18,239 nucleotides of DNA from an uncultured Succinatimonas sp. (GCA_900552905.1 USBR01000024.1:1-18239), one strand, 5' to 3'; shown: positions 6,807 to 14,769, counted from the stretch's first letter. The notes: generated by a model not told the origin, from the letters alone. A program made the numbers and translations.

Positions 6807-7712
6807 ATGAGCGCTAAGAATTTCGTAGTAATGGATTGGGGCTCCACCAACGTCAGAGCCTTCTTATATATTGATGACAAATTAGTTGAGACTAAGAAGT
6901 CTCCTGAAGGCGTTACTGTGGTCAGAGGCGCCGCCTGTGAGGGCGTCTTTGATAAGCTGACTGCCGATTGGTTCCAAAAATACGGCCCGATGCCTACCAT
7001 TATGGCCGGCATGGTCGGTTCTATCAATGGTTGGGCTGATGCTCAGTACTTACAGTGCCCGGTAGATTTAGCTGAATTACCTAATCATTTAACTGAGGTT
7101 AAGCACAGCAAGGGCTATAAGATCAGAATCGTTCCGGGCTTATGCGTTAGAGATGCTGATAACTATAACGTTATCCGCGGCGAGGAGACTCAGCTTGTCG
7201 GTGCCATTAAGAAGCTGGCCTCTAAGGTCTTCTTAATGCCTGGTACTCACTGCAAGTGGGTTTTAGCCGACGGTTATAAAATCAATTCCTTCAGAACTGC
7301 CATGACCGGTGAGATGCACTCCATCATGATGAAGTACTCCTTAGTTGGTTTAGGTGCAGGCGATCAGGAAGAGTCCGCTCCTGACTTTGAGGCAGGTTTA
7401 CAGCGCGGTTATGAGGAAAACAATATTGTTCCGCGTCTGTTTGAAATCCGTGGTGCCAATATTTTAGGTGCGATTAAGCCTTGCCATGTCGGTGAGTATT
7501 TATCCGGTCTCTTAATCGGTGCTGAAATTGCTTCTATGCAGAAGATCTTTAAGTTCACTTCTGACGATGGTGCTTTAGGCATTATTGCCAACCCGTTCTT
7601 AACTGCTCGTTATGTTAAGGGCTTGAAGCTTGCCGGTTTAGACTCCTTCAGCTTAGAGGGCGATGAGGCCTTCTTAGGCGGTATTTTACCTTTAGCTCAT
7701 ACTTTACTTTAA
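6807..7712 (+). CDS. dgoK: 2-dehydro-3-deoxygalactonokinase
   Basis: Phosphorylates 2-dehydro-3-deoxy-D-galactonate with ATP, the middle step of galactonate breakdown in the cytoplasm. The 301-residue protein is close to the usual ~290. It opens with the phosphate-binding strand-turn MDWGSTNVRAFL. The family block LMPGTHCKWVLADGYKI, then FRTAMTGEMHSIM, is intact, and the C terminus ends with FLGGILPLAHTLL. The Shine-Dalgarno AGGAGA sits about 9 nt before the ATG. It lies between dgoA and dgoD (gaps 11 and 25 bp) and is certainly co-transcribed with them. Confidence is high from the motifs plus the pathway-complete neighbourhood. Confidence 0.95.
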   Translation: MSAKNFVVMDWGSTNVRAFLYIDDKLVETKKSPEGVTVVRGAACEGVFDKLTADWFQKYGPMPTIMAGMVGSINGWADAQYLQCPVDLAELPNHLTEVKHSKGYKIRIVPGLCVRDADNYNVIRGEETQLVGAIKKLASKVFLMPGTHCKWVLADGYKINSFRTAMTGEMHSIMMKYSLVGLGAGDQEESAPDFEAGLQRGYEENNIVPRLFEIRGANILGAIKPCHVGEYLSGLLIGAEIASMQKIFKFTSDDGALGIIANPFLTARYVKGLKLAGLDSFSLEGDEAFLGGILPLAHTLL

Positions 7713-7737
7713 TTAAGAGTTAATAAGGATCAAGATT

Positions 7738-8889
7738 ATGAAGATTACTAAGATTTCTACCTTCAGAGTTCCTCCGCGTTGGATGTTCGTCAAGATTGAA
7801 ACTGACGAAGGCATCAGCGGTTGGGGTGAGCCGGTTGTCGAAGGTCACGCTAAGACTGTAGAAGCAGCCGTTCACGAGATTGAAGACTATATCTTAGGTG
7901 TCGACCCGCGCAATATCAACGATATCTGGCAGATGCTCTATCGCACTCGCTTCTATCGTGGTGGCCCGGTCATGATGTCCGCTATTGCTGGTATCGATCA
8001 GGCTTTATGGGATATTAAGGGTAAGGCTTTAGGCGTTAACGTTACCGAGCTCTTAGGCGGTAAGGTTCGCGATAAGATTAAGGCTTACAGCTGGGTCGGT
8101 GGCGATCGCCCTTCTGATGTAGTTGAAGGCATCAATAAGCTGCGTGAAATCGGCTTTGATACCTTTAAGCTCAATGGCTGTGAGGATTTAGGCTATATCG
8201 ATACCCACAAGAAGATCCGTCACTCCATCTCTATCGCCGCTGATATCCGTAAGGAATTTGGTGATGATATTGAGTTCGGTTTAGACTTCCACGGTCGTGT
8301 CACCGCGCCTATGGCTAAGATCATGATGAAGGAATTAGAGCCTTATCATCCGTTCTTCATTGAAGAGCCGGTATTAGCTGAGAATTATGAGTACTATCGT
8401 ATCTTAGCTGATAACTCCGATCTCCTCATTGCCGCAGGTGAGCGTATGTACTCTCGCTATGACTTCAAGCGTGTTTTAGAGGCTCGTGGTATTTCTATCT
8501 TACAGCCTGATCTCTCTCACGCCGGTGGTATTACCGAGTGCATGAAGATCGCCGCTCTCTGCGAGGCTTATGATGTGGCCTTAGCACCGCACTGCCCGTT
8601 AGGACCTGTAGCCTTAGCTTCGTGCTTAGCTGTAGATATGGTCTCCTACAATGCTGCTTTACAGGAGCAGAGTATGGGTATTCACTACAATCAGGGTGCT
8701 GAGCTCTTAACCTATGTCAATAACCCTGAGGACTTCTGCATGTCCGATGGTTACTTACATGCCTTAACTAAGCCAGGTTTAGGTGTTGAGGTTAATGAAG
8801 AACGCATTCGCAAGGCCGCTGAGAGCAATACCGTCAACTGGCACAATCCAGTATGGCGTCACCCGGATGGTAGCGTTGCTGAGTGGTAA
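7738..8889 (+). CDS. dgoD: D-galactonate dehydratase
   Basis: Enolase-superfamily enzyme that dehydrates D-galactonate to 2-dehydro-3-deoxy-D-galactonate, the first pathway step. The 383-residue protein matches E. coli DgoD (382) almost end to end in my recollection, including the N-terminal MKITKI...[14 protein letters not shown] and the C-terminal GSVAEW. Mg2+ ligands Asp183 (GLDFHGR), Glu209 (FIEEPV) and Glu235 (AAGERM), and catalytic His185 and His285 (APHCPLGP), all fall at the E. coli positions. This is the strongest evidence for the substrate of the whole operon. The Shine-Dalgarno is AAGGA, 8 nt before the ATG. It is the last gene of the operon and a strong terminator follows within 26 bp. 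Confidence 0.97.
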   Translation: MKITKISTFRVPPRWMFVKIETDEGISGWGEPVVEGHAKTVEAAVHEIEDYILGVDPRNINDIWQMLYRTRFYRGGPVMMSAIAGIDQALWDIKGKALGVNVTELLGGKVRDKIKAYSWVGGDRPSDVVEGINKLREIGFDTFKLNGCEDLGYIDTHKKIRHSISIAADIRKEFGDDIEFGLDFHGRVTAPMAKIMMKELEPYHPFFIEEPVLAENYEYYRILADNSDLLIAAGERMYSRYDFKRVLEARGISILQPDLSHAGGITECMKIAALCEAYDVALAPHCPLGPVALASCLAVDMVSYNAALQEQSMGIHYNQGAELLTYVNNPEDFCMSDGYLHALTKPGLGVEVNEERIRKAAESNTVNWHNPVWRHPDGSVAEW

Positions 8890-8914
8890 TCTAGCTTAAA
8901 ATTGTCATGCTTTA

Positions 8915-8949
8915 AGCCCTCTATCAATTTTTTGGTAGAGGGCTTTTTT
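8915..8949 (+). terminator. Rho-independent terminator of the TRAP/dgo operon
   Basis: A 13-bp stem, AGCCCTCTATCAA / TTGGTAGAGGGCT with one T-G pair, a TTTT loop, and a run of six T. The AEC-family gene on the other strand ends immediately beside it, at 8951. Confidence 0.93.
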
Positions 8950-8950
8950 A

Positions 8951-9874
8951 TTAGTCGATACCGGTGAGAATGGCCAGTAGCGGTAAGGTGATCACGCTCA
9001 TTAAGGTGGTAAGCGAAATACCGCGAGCGGCGGTATTATTCGCCTGCGGACAATAAAGAGCTGCAAACATGGCGATCATATTGCCAGCAGGCGTGGCAAT
9101 TAAGATTAAGCTTGTACCTAATAGATCATGATCGCTTATAAATTGCTTTAAACAGAGCATGACCACAAGGGGCATGAGGAACATTTTAAAGATCGAAAAA
9201 CTTAAAAGTTTGAGATCAGAAAATAAAGACATGATCTTTAAATCGGCCATGGCTGCACCGATTAAAATCATGGCAATTGGGGCTGTCATCGCGCCAATCA
9301 TATCTACAGGTTGCGTGATGATCTGCGGAAAAGTGAAGTTGGTAAAGTAAATGGAAAAGGTAAAGATCGCGGCGATTAAGCCTGGATTTAGGATCTTTAA
9401 GAGCACCGCTTTAAAGCTTTTTATAGGGGTACCACTGACGACAATCAGGCCATAGGTGAAGATTAAAAGGCTACTAGGCAGATTGAAGATCATAAGATAT
9501 AAAACCGCTCTATGGCCATAGACATTTGATAATAGCGGCAATCCCATAAACATGATATTGCAGAAAACAATCATGAGTTTGATGACGCGACTGTCGGGCT
9601 TTTTAAGTCTAAAAATAAAAGGACTTAATTCTGCTAAAAAGATTAAAAGTGCAAATAAGACACAGCCTAGGATAAAGGCAAACATAAATTCATCAAGTGA
9701 GAGCGATTTGTCAGCATGAAAGCCTGCAGAGAGAATGATAGCCGGGGTGGTGACGTTTACCACTAAGGCTGAAAGCTGTTTCATGCCATCTTCATTGATG
9801 ATATGGCGTTTTTTAACAATTACGCCACAGGCAATCATGATGAAGAAGATGATCATCTGTTGAAGTGTAACCAT
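8951..9874 (-). CDS. AEC-family (auxin efflux carrier-type) membrane permease
   Basis: Inner-membrane protein of 307 residues with about ten hydrophobic segments in two similar halves, as in the AEC/Mem_trans family. The N-terminal MIACGVIVKKRHIINEDGMKQLSALVVNVTTPAIILS matches the family's opening, and residues near ATPAGNMIAMFA form the second-half crossover. Bacterial members move carboxylates such as malate or malonate, or amino acids. The substrate here cannot be read from the sequence. It converges on the dgo operon and shares the terminator region, but is transcribed separately. The Shine-Dalgarno is poor (GGA about 13 nt upstream). A galactonate-related role is possible but unsupported. 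Confidence 0.88.
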   Translation of the reverse strand: MVTLQQMIIFFIMIACGVIVKKRHIINEDGMKQLSALVVNVTTPAIILSAGFHADKSLSLDEFMFAFILGCVLFALLIFLAELSPFIFRLKKPDSRVIKLMIVFCNIMFMGLPLLSNVYGHRAVLYLMIFNLPSSLLIFTYGLIVVSGTPIKSFKAVLLKILNPGLIAAIFTFSIYFTNFTFPQIITQPVDMIGAMTAPIAMILIGAAMADLKIMSLFSDLKLLSFSIFKMFLMPLVVMLCLKQFISDHDLLGTSLILIATPAGNMIAMFAALYCPQANNTAARGISLTTLMSVITLPLLAILTGID

Positions 9875-9912
9875 TTTTATAATAATTCCGTGTTCTTATG
9901 GATAGTATGCAA

Positions 9913-9918
9913 ATTATA
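9913..9918 (-). promoter_or_regulatory. -10 hexamer of the AEC permease promoter
   Basis: A perfect TATAAT on the minus strand, about 38 bp upstream of the permease ATG. There is no recognisable -35. A lone TGTGA half-site lies near the activator position but lacks its second half. The rest of the gap up to the tRNA shows nothing clear. Confidence 0.4.
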
Positions 9919-10082
9919 AGCTGTTTAGTTTAGAAGGTGGGTGTGACATATCTGGTTATTTGCGCTTTTAAATAGCTTTTGTGGCGTAAGTCTAAAGATA
10001 TAACAGTAACTTAGCTTTCTTTGAGCATGTTATTAGGTGTGAGTTGAAATAGTGGGGAGTTGAGAGAATTTTTTAGGGAAGT

Positions 10083-10157
10083 TGGCACCCACAGTAGGAA
10101 TCGAACCTACATCTAATTCTTAGGAGGAACTTGTTCTATCCATTGAACTATGCGGGC
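10083..10157 (-). tRNA. tRNA-Arg (anticodon CCU, reads AGG)
   Basis: A full cloverleaf on the minus strand. The acceptor is GCCCGCA / TGTGGGT with discriminator G and an encoded CCA. The D arm is GTTC...GAAC, the anticodon stem AGTTC / GAATT, and the loop CTCCTAA with anticodon CCU at 10122-10124. The variable loop has 4 nt, and the T arm is GTAGG-TTCGATT-CCTAC. The layout follows E. coli argW. G1 faces U72, a wobble at the first acceptor pair. The length is 75 nt including CCA. Confidence 0.95.
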
Positions 10158-10170
10158 GCTCTAGGCGCAA

Positions 10171-10176
10171 ATTATA
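10171..10176 (-). promoter_or_regulatory. -10 hexamer of the tRNA-Arg promoter
   Basis: A perfect TATAAT on the minus strand, 14 bp before the mature tRNA 5' end. It is followed by a G/C-rich stretch (TTGCGCC), typical of stringently controlled stable-RNA promoters. Confidence 0.65.
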
Positions 10177-10283
10177 GCATTTTAAAGGGGGTATCGCTAT
10201 AGCCTAAAGACTTGGGGTATTTTTTTTAAGTATTTATTTTAAAGAAAAATTTTGATTAAAAATAATTGCTTAACTTTTTAATC

Positions 10284-10305
10284 GCGCAGTTTGTGCGCTC
10301 TTTTT
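10284..10305 (+). terminator. Small GC-rich hairpin with T-run in the leader of the SSB-like gene
   Basis: A 5-bp stem GCGCA / TGCGC with a 5-nt loop, then TC and five T. It is a short but canonical-looking terminator shape about 60 bp before the SSB-like start. No plus-strand gene ends nearby, so it may be a leader attenuator. A spurious hairpin cannot be excluded. Confidence 0.3.
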
Positions 10306-10365
10306 CTAAGGAGGGCTTTTTTTAATTACTAATATCAGGCCGTGTTCATTTTTTGAGGAAGGTCT

Positions 10366-10734
10366 ATGTTAAGTAACAATCAAGTGCGATTATGTGGTGA
10401 GATTTTTAGTGAAGATACGATTGAGCGGCGTTTAACTTCGCTTGGAAATTCCTATCGCTTTCGCCTGCGGGTATGCGAGCGCCGCTACTCTAAGCGAGAG
10501 GGCAAATTTACTAATTTTTATGAATATCCTCAGGTGGTAGTCAGTGATAAGGGTATTTTCAAGCCCATAGCTAGCCGTTATGCCGAGCTCTTAGTACCAG
10601 GTAATCGGCTTTTAATTGTGGGTAAGCTTCACTGCTATACCATCTCCGATGCGCGGGGTAATTTAAAGCGCATAACTGAGGTTGAGGCCTTAGCTATCGA
10701 GCTTTTACAGCCGCAACAAGAGGAGGCCTGTTAA
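10366..10734 (+). CDS. SSB-like single-stranded DNA-binding protein (OB fold)
   Basis: A 122-residue protein whose whole length fits an SSB-type OB fold (about 5-115). It opens with NQVRLCGEIFSEDTI, continues SYRFRLRV...RYSKREGKF and YPQVVVSDKG, and ends PGNRLLIVGKLHCYTISDARGNLKRITEVEALAIELL, which aligns with the GKL...TEV segment of bacterial SSB. It lacks the Gly/Gln-rich linker and the acidic DDDIPF-type tip, ending instead in QQEEAC. It is therefore unlikely to be the main replication SSB or to recruit the usual SSB partners. A GAGGAAGG Shine-Dalgarno precedes the ATG. The gene is 4 bp from the AAA+ ATPase gene, so the two form a unit. PriB is an alternative but fits less well. Confidence 0.78.
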   Translation: MLSNNQVRLCGEIFSEDTIERRLTSLGNSYRFRLRVCERRYSKREGKFTNFYEYPQVVVSDKGIFKPIASRYAELLVPGNRLLIVGKLHCYTISDARGNLKRITEVEALAIELLQPQQEEAC

Positions 10735-10738
10735 CAGC

Positions 10739-11791
10739 ATGGAGATGGTAGATTTATGTAAGCTCTTTAATAATGACAATCTTTTAGTCAAAGAAATTGA
10801 TTTTGATAAAAGTATCTCGCCTGATGGGCATGTGCCGCCTATTGATGATCGCTATGTCTTTGAATGCGGTCTTTTAGATGAGGTTTTATTATTTTTAGCT
10901 CATCCTTATCACGATTGTCTCTATCTAAGTGGACCTGCAGGTTGCGGTAAGACCTCGCTTATCTTACAAATTGCCGCGCGTTTAGGCTGGGGTGTGGAGC
11001 AGATTACGCTTTCAAATAAAAGTGAGAGTTTAGATCTCATAGGCCATCAAACCTTAAGGCGAGGAGAATTAGTTTATGAATATGGGCCATTAACTAATGC
11101 CATGATCTACGGTGAGATTTTGATTTTAAATGAAATTGATCTGGTAGCACCTGGCGATTTAGCGGCTTTAAACGATGTGCTTGAAGGTAAGCCTTTAACT
11201 ATTGTGGGCAATAGCGGTGAAATTATCTATCCTCACAAAAGCTTTAGGGTGGTAGCCACGGCTAATACCCGCGGTAATGGCGATAGTGAGGGCTTTTATA
11301 GCGGCGCGCGCATTTTAAATCAGGCTTTTTTAGATCGTTTTCGTTTTATGCAGGTGGATTATCCTCAGGCTAATGTCGAAATGATCATGCTTAGGCATAG
11401 TTTTCCTAATCTTGAAGAGGCTTTTTGCAAGCGTTTAGTCCGTTTTGCCCATGAGTTAAGACGGGTTTTGCAAAACAGTCAGGAGGCGGGGATCAGTCAA
11501 TTATCGGCGCCTTTTTCTACGCGTGTACTCTTGCGTATAGGCGCAATGATGAGCCTTGGGGTAAAGCGTACTATACAAAGAGTAGTTGATACTTGCTATT
11601 CCCTACGCTTACCTAAGGTTGAGAGGGAGTATGTGCAAAGACTCTGCAATGATATTTTTGGTCATAAGGAAACAGCTTTAGAGCTTTTAGAAAATAATCC
11701 TGATAAAAAGGACGAGGCGGAAAATGCAGAAACGCCTCCAGAAGAGGTTAAAAAGCCGCGCAGTCGTACGCGCAAAACAGCGAAATCTTAA
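10739..11791 (+). CDS. CobS/MoxR-like AAA+ ATPase
   Basis: A 350-residue ATPase. Walker A is GPAGCGKTS (65-73). The Walker B region is EILILNEIDL (126-135), with Asn131 where CobS and MoxR relatives usually have the Mg2+-binding Asp; Glu132 is kept. Sensor 1 is VATANT (172-177), followed by GNGDSEGFYSGARILNQAFLDRF, a block typical of the CobS group with a probable Arg finger at Arg200. A helical lid lies at about 215-310, and a Lys/Arg-rich acidic-basic tail (320-350) may bind nucleic acid. Such ATPases usually act with a von Willebrand-type partner to remodel protein complexes, and none is present here. The only partner in sight is the SSB-like protein. No cobalamin genes are near, so a cobaltochelatase role is unlikely. 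Confidence 0.85.
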   Translation: MEMVDLCKLFNNDNLLVKEIDFDKSISPDGHVPPIDDRYVFECGLLDEVLLFLAHPYHDCLYLSGPAGCGKTSLILQIAARLGWGVEQITLSNKSESLDLIGHQTLRRGELVYEYGPLTNAMIYGEILILNEIDLVAPGDLAALNDVLEGKPLTIVGNSGEIIYPHKSFRVVATANTRGNGDSEGFYSGARILNQAFLDRFRFMQVDYPQANVEMIMLRHSFPNLEEAFCKRLVRFAHELRRVLQNSQEAGISQLSAPFSTRVLLRIGAMMSLGVKRTIQRVVDTCYSLRLPKVEREYVQRLCNDIFGHKETALELLENNPDKKDEAENAETPPEEVKKPRSRTRKTAKS

Positions 11792-11796
11792 AAGCA

Positions 11797-11820
11797 AAAC
11801 TGCGGCCTAAGCCGCAGTTT
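11797..11820. terminator. Bidirectional terminator between the AAA+ gene and proS
   Basis: Perfect 10-bp stem AAACTGCGGC / GCCGCAGTTT with a CTAA loop. The minus-strand U-run (TTTTGCTTTT) is better than the plus-strand one, so it mainly ends proS. It lies 6 bp after the AAA+ stop and 20 bp from the proS stop. Confidence 0.85.
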
Positions 11821-11840
11821 ATTAAAGTCTCGTAGTGAAA

Positions 11841-13565
11841 TTAGCGACCTAATTTCTTTAATAAGGTCTCTAAAGCAGAGTCTAAAGGTAAGAGCTCGCG
11901 ATCACCTGTGCGTCTGAGTTTGTACTCGATATTGCCATCCTTTAAGCTCTTATCACCGATGGTGATGATGTGAGGAATACCCATCAGCTCCATATCGGCG
12001 AACATGACACCAGGACGCTCATCGCGATCGTCATAGAGTACATCGATACCTAAGGATTGTAACTTAGCATAGAGATCCTCAGCTACTTCCTTAACCTGAG
12101 ATGAGGTATTAGGTCTGATAGCAACGATAGCTACAGTGAAAGGAGCGATAGCATCCGGCCAAATGATACCGCGATCGTCATGATGCTGCTCGATGACAGC
12201 GGCGATAGCACGGGTAACACCGATACCGTAGCAACCCATGAGCATCGGGATATTGTTGCCGTTTTCATCGGTGGTGGTAGCGCCCATAGCCTCAGAGTAC
12301 TTAGTACCTAACATGAAGACCTGACCTACCTCAATACCGCGACGCAGGTGTAAGGTACCCTGACCATCAGGGCTAGGATCACCTTCCTCAACATTACGCA
12401 GATCGAAGACTTCGTAATTAGGAACATCGCGATCCCAGTTGACGGAATTTAAGTGGAAACCAGTCTTATTAGCGCCACAAGCGAAGTTGCTCATCTTATC
12501 GGCAGTGCGGTCAACTAAGATACGGCCCTTGAAGCCTACAGGTCCTAAGGAACCGGTGGAAGCGCCAGTGAACTTAACAATTTCCTCTTCAGTAGCAAAC
12601 TCTAAAGGATCCTGTAAGCCCTCAATCTTACCAGCCTTAACCTCGTTGAGCTCTTGATTACCGCATAAGCAGATCATGACTAAGTCATAGGTGCCGTCTT
12701 CTTTTTTAGGACCATGAACGATCAGGCTCTTTAACATTTGCTCAGTCTTAACACCAAGCTTAGCTACAGCCTCATCTACAGTATGGCAACCGGGGGTGGC
12801 AACCTCATAATAGGCATCCTTAGGAGCCTCACGCTCATAGCTAGGAGCTAAGGCTTCAGCCATCTCGATATTAGCAGCATAGCTAGAACCGTCAGACCAA
12901 GCGATGATATCCTCACCAGCATCAGCTAAGGCCTGGAACTCGTGAGAGTGATTACCACCGATAGAACCAGTATCAGCCTCAACCGGTCTGAACTCTAAGC
13001 CCATACGGGTGAAGATACGGCTGTAGGCGTCGTACATGTCCTTATAGGTCTCATTTAAGGATTCTTTGTTGAGGTGGAAGGAATAAGCATCCTTCATTAA
13101 GAATTCACGACCACGCATAACACCAAAGCGCGGACGGATCTCATCACGGAATTTGTTTTGGATCTGATAGAGGCATAAAGGTAACTGTCTGCCGGATTTG
13201 ACTTCACGACGGGCGATGTCGGTAACGACTTCCTCGTGGGTCGGGCCTAAGCAGAATTCGTTTTGCTTACGATCCTTAAAGCGGCATAATTCCGGGCCAT
13301 ACTTGGTGTAACGGCCAGACTCTTTCCACAGCTCCGCAGGCTGAACCATCGGCATGGCGATTTCTAAGGCGCCGGTATTGTCCATTTCCTCACGGACAAT
13401 CTTATTGACCTTAGAGAGGACACGCATACCGGTAGGTAACCAGGTGTAAACACCAGAGGCGATCTGACGGATCATACCGGCACGTAACATTAAACGATGG
13501 CTGTCAACAGAAGCTTCGGCAGGGTTTTCTTTAAGAGTGGAAATAAGATATTTACTAGTACGCAT
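11841..13565 (-). CDS. proS: Prolyl-tRNA synthetase, bacterial type with editing domain
   Basis: Charges tRNA-Pro with proline. The 574 residues compare with 572 in E. coli. Class II motifs are in place: motif 1 in [24 protein letters not shown] (38-61), motif 2 [10 protein letters not shown] (139-148) with [12 protein letters not shown], and motif 3 GCYGIGVTR (444-452). Between motifs 2 and 3 is the inserted editing domain (about 224-405). It carries Lys279, the position known to matter for clearing mischarged alanyl-tRNA-Pro in E. coli. The C-terminal anticodon-binding domain follows from about 475 and ends KKLGR. It is transcribed alone, with its own -10 upstream and a strong terminator downstream. 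The start ATG has a weak GGA Shine-Dalgarno, but the N terminus [18 protein letters not shown] fits the family. Confidence 0.98.
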   Translation of the reverse strand: MRTSKYLISTLKENPAEASVDSHRLMLRAGMIRQIASGVYTWLPTGMRVLSKVNKIVREEMDNTGALEIAMPMVQPAELWKESGRYTKYGPELCRFKDRKQNEFCLGPTHEEVVTDIARREVKSGRQLPLCLYQIQNKFRDEIRPRFGVMRGREFLMKDAYSFHLNKESLNETYKDMYDAYSRIFTRMGLEFRPVEADTGSIGGNHSHEFQALADAGEDIIAWSDGSSYAANIEMAEALAPSYEREAPKDAYYEVATPGCHTVDEAVAKLGVKTEQMLKSLIVHGPKKEDGTYDLVMICLCGNQELNEVKAGKIEGLQDPLEFATEEEIVKFTGASTGSLGPVGFKGRILVDRTADKMSNFACGANKTGFHLNSVNWDRDVPNYEVFDLRNVEEGDPSPDGQGTLHLRRGIEVGQVFMLGTKYSEAMGATTTDENGNNIPMLMGCYGIGVTRAIAAVIEQHHDDRGIIWPDAIAPFTVAIVAIRPNTSSQVKEVAEDLYAKLQSLGIDVLYDDRDERPGVMFADMELMGIPHIITIGDKSLKDGNIEYKLRRTGDRELLPLDSALETLLKKLGR

Positions 13566-13615
13566 GTTTAATCCAAAGCAGTAAAAGAAGCTTATACATT
13601 ACAAAAAATTAACCT

Positions 13616-13621
13616 ATTATA
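13616..13621 (-). promoter_or_regulatory. -10 hexamer of the proS promoter
   Basis: A perfect TATAAT on the minus strand, 51 bp upstream of the proS ATG. The palindrome CGTTAACG (13628-13635) sits directly upstream, between the -10 and the expected -35, and could be an operator. No consensus -35 is seen. Confidence 0.5.
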
Positions 13622-13690
13622 AGACATCGTTAACGTCTTTGGGGATTTTCGTGCGTTAAAGCCTTTTTTGGCGCTTATGCTTTAGGAAAA

Positions 13691-13742
13691 TATGCTTAAG
13701 TTTCGCAGAAATAAGCATAAATTTCGTGATTTACGTTATAAT
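13691..13742 (+). promoter_or_regulatory. Promoter of the 77-residue membrane protein gene, with inverted-repeat operator
   Basis: TATAAT (13737-13742) is a perfect -10, 30 bp before the ATG. Exactly 17 bp upstream, where a -35 should be, lies TAAGCATA (13712-13719). It is the right arm of a perfect 8-bp inverted repeat with TATGCTTA (13691-13698) across a 13-bp spacer. A regulator bound here would replace or block the -35 contact. Confidence 0.5.
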
Positions 13743-13772
13743 AAATTGAATTTTAAACGGGAGGGATAAATC

Positions 13773-14006
13773 ATGATATATGTAGCAAGCTTTATAATCT
13801 TTAGCCTCTTTGTAGGTGGTCTCGCCATCGGCTTACTGCGCAAACGCCCGCTTAAATCTGAGGATGAGGCTACAGCAGCAATTATGGAAGGCATTCCCTG
13901 TGCATCTTGCCAAAGTACCTGCAACTTTGCCGGAGGCAATGTTAACCATGCATCTCCTAGCTGTGTTTCTTCCCGCATGGGAAAGATCCCACACAAAGCA
14001 GTCTAA
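13773..14006 (+). CDS. Small single-pass membrane protein with a cysteine cluster
   Basis: A 77-residue protein that I do not recognise. It has one N-terminal membrane helix (about 3-22), then the positive stop RKRPLK. A short cytoplasmic tail, if the usual positive-inside rule holds, carries Cys43, Cys46, Cys50 and Cys64 (GIPCASCQSTCNF...SPSC). The C-x2-C-x3-C spacing could hold an iron-sulfur cluster or another metal. The general shape recalls the small maturation protein NqrM and FeoB-associated Cys-rich proteins. However, the NqrM signature (CGGLG...CDC..PC) is absent and no nqr or feo gene is nearby. An excellent GGGAGGG Shine-Dalgarno, its own -10 and its own terminator show it is a real single gene. 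Confidence 0.75.
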   Translation: MIYVASFIIFSLFVGGLAIGLLRKRPLKSEDEATAAIMEGIPCASCQSTCNFAGGNVNHASPSCVSSRMGKIPHKAV

Positions 14007-14012
14007 AACCGC

Positions 14013-14039
14013 AAAAAGGCCTCACACGAGGCTTTTTTT
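14013..14039. terminator. Bidirectional terminator between the small Cys protein and the GntR gene
   Basis: AAAAAG-G-CCTC / GAGGCTTTTT stem with a one-base bulge and an ACAC loop, A- and T-flanked on both sides. It lies 7 bp past the small protein's stop, and its T-run merges into the GntR stop codon. Confidence 0.8.
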
Positions 14040-14769
14040 ATGCCTTTTTTACTTCCTCATTCTCGTCTAAAAACCACTCTTTATTCTGCTCCATAATGCC
14101 TTTATAGGTATGAGTGATTTCATAGGCATGTTGCTCGATAAGCTCACAAGCTCTCTCCACATTCTGCGTAACAATAGCCTCTAAAATTTCCTCATGAGTT
14201 TTAATCAATTCCTCAGGATTTGACAGCGTACCTATGGTCAGATAGCGAATTCTATCCATATTGGCTTTGGCATTTTGTAGGGTATTCCACGCAAGTGAAG
14301 TCTGGGAAAAGTCGCAGATAGCTTTGTGGAAGTTATCGTCTAAATCCAAAAACTTTTCATTAGCGTCCTGATTTGCAAGCCATTTCTTTTGTTGTTCAAT
14401 GCCACGGGTGAGTTTATCGCAGATCCTTTTAAAACTTCTTTTGTTGAGTTTTACCGATCTTCGAATGGCCTGACACTCAATGGCATAGCGGATAAAGCAG
14501 ATTTCTAACAGATTGCTGACGCTAATTTTGCTTACAAAGGTGCCTTTTTGCGGCAGGATTTCGATAAGGCCGTTGAGACTTAACTTATTTAAAGCTTCAT
14601 GTACAGGCTGTCGGGAAACATTAAAGTGGGCGGCAAGATCATTTTCAGATAAAGGGGTACCGGGAATGATGCGCTTGGCCACAATCTGATGTCTGAGAAA
14701 ATCATAGATCTGTGAGGTCAGAGTCAACCCTGATTTAAATTTAATCTTAGGGAAAAGTTTACGATCCAT
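14038..14769 (-). CDS. GntR-family transcriptional regulator, FadR/FCD subfamily
   Basis: A 243-residue regulator. The winged helix-turn-helix lies at about 15-83 (TLTSQIYDFLRHQIV, SENDLAAHFNVSRQPVHEALNKLSLNGLIEILPQKGTFV). The all-helical FCD ligand-binding domain spans about 90-220. Likely metal/ligand residues of FCD proteins are present: Asp144 or Asp145, His148, His192 and His214. The gene diverges from the second TRAP operon across 318 bp that contain four copies of a CTTGTATTTTAG-like element, so it probably regulates that transporter. FCD regulators commonly sense organic acids or sugar acids, which fits a TRAP substrate, but the ligand is not determinable here. The C terminus is strongly charged (DENEEVKKA). 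Confidence 0.93.
   Translation of the reverse strand: MDRKLFPKIKFKSGLTLTSQIYDFLRHQIVAKRIIPGTPLSENDLAAHFNVSRQPVHEALNKLSLNGLIEILPQKGTFVSKISVSNLLEICFIRYAIECQAIRRSVKLNKRSFKRICDKLTRGIEQQKKWLANQDANEKFLDLDDNFHKAICDFSQTSLAWNTLQNAKANMDRIRYLTIGTLSNPEELIKTHEEILEAIVTQNVERACELIEQHAYEITHTYKGIMEQNKEWFLDENEEVKKA

Noticed and set aside
6716..7027. 103-codon open frame on the minus strand
   Set aside because: It lies across the dgoA end and dgoK start, both of which carry full family motifs; no Shine-Dalgarno and no recognisable domain. The same reasoning removes minus-strand frames at 7409-7591 and 15551-15841 and plus-strand frames at 9159-9350 and 12439-12657.
9942..9957. CRP site upstream of the AEC permease
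   Set aside because: Only one half (TGTGA) is present; the other half reads TGGTT.
10083..11791. Genomic island integrated at the tRNA-Arg, carrying the SSB/AAA+ pair
   Set aside because: The pair lies on the 5' side of the tRNA, whereas tRNA-targeting integrases normally use the 3' end. I found no integrase and no repeat of the tRNA 3' end in the window.
10739..11791. True cobaltochelatase subunit CobS
   Set aside because: No CobN, CobT or cobalamin genes nearby, and the Walker B residue differs; only the ATPase core is similar.
13773..14006. Assignment of the small Cys protein as NqrM
   Set aside because: Size and single helix fit, but the CGGLG and CDC..PC signature of NqrM is missing and no nqr genes are nearby.
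13736..14070. Competing frames over the small Cys protein (minus 13736-13996, plus 13816-14070)
   Set aside because: The 13773 frame has a strong Shine-Dalgarno, a membrane helix and its own terminator. The plus alternative runs through the terminator, and the minus one has no start signal.
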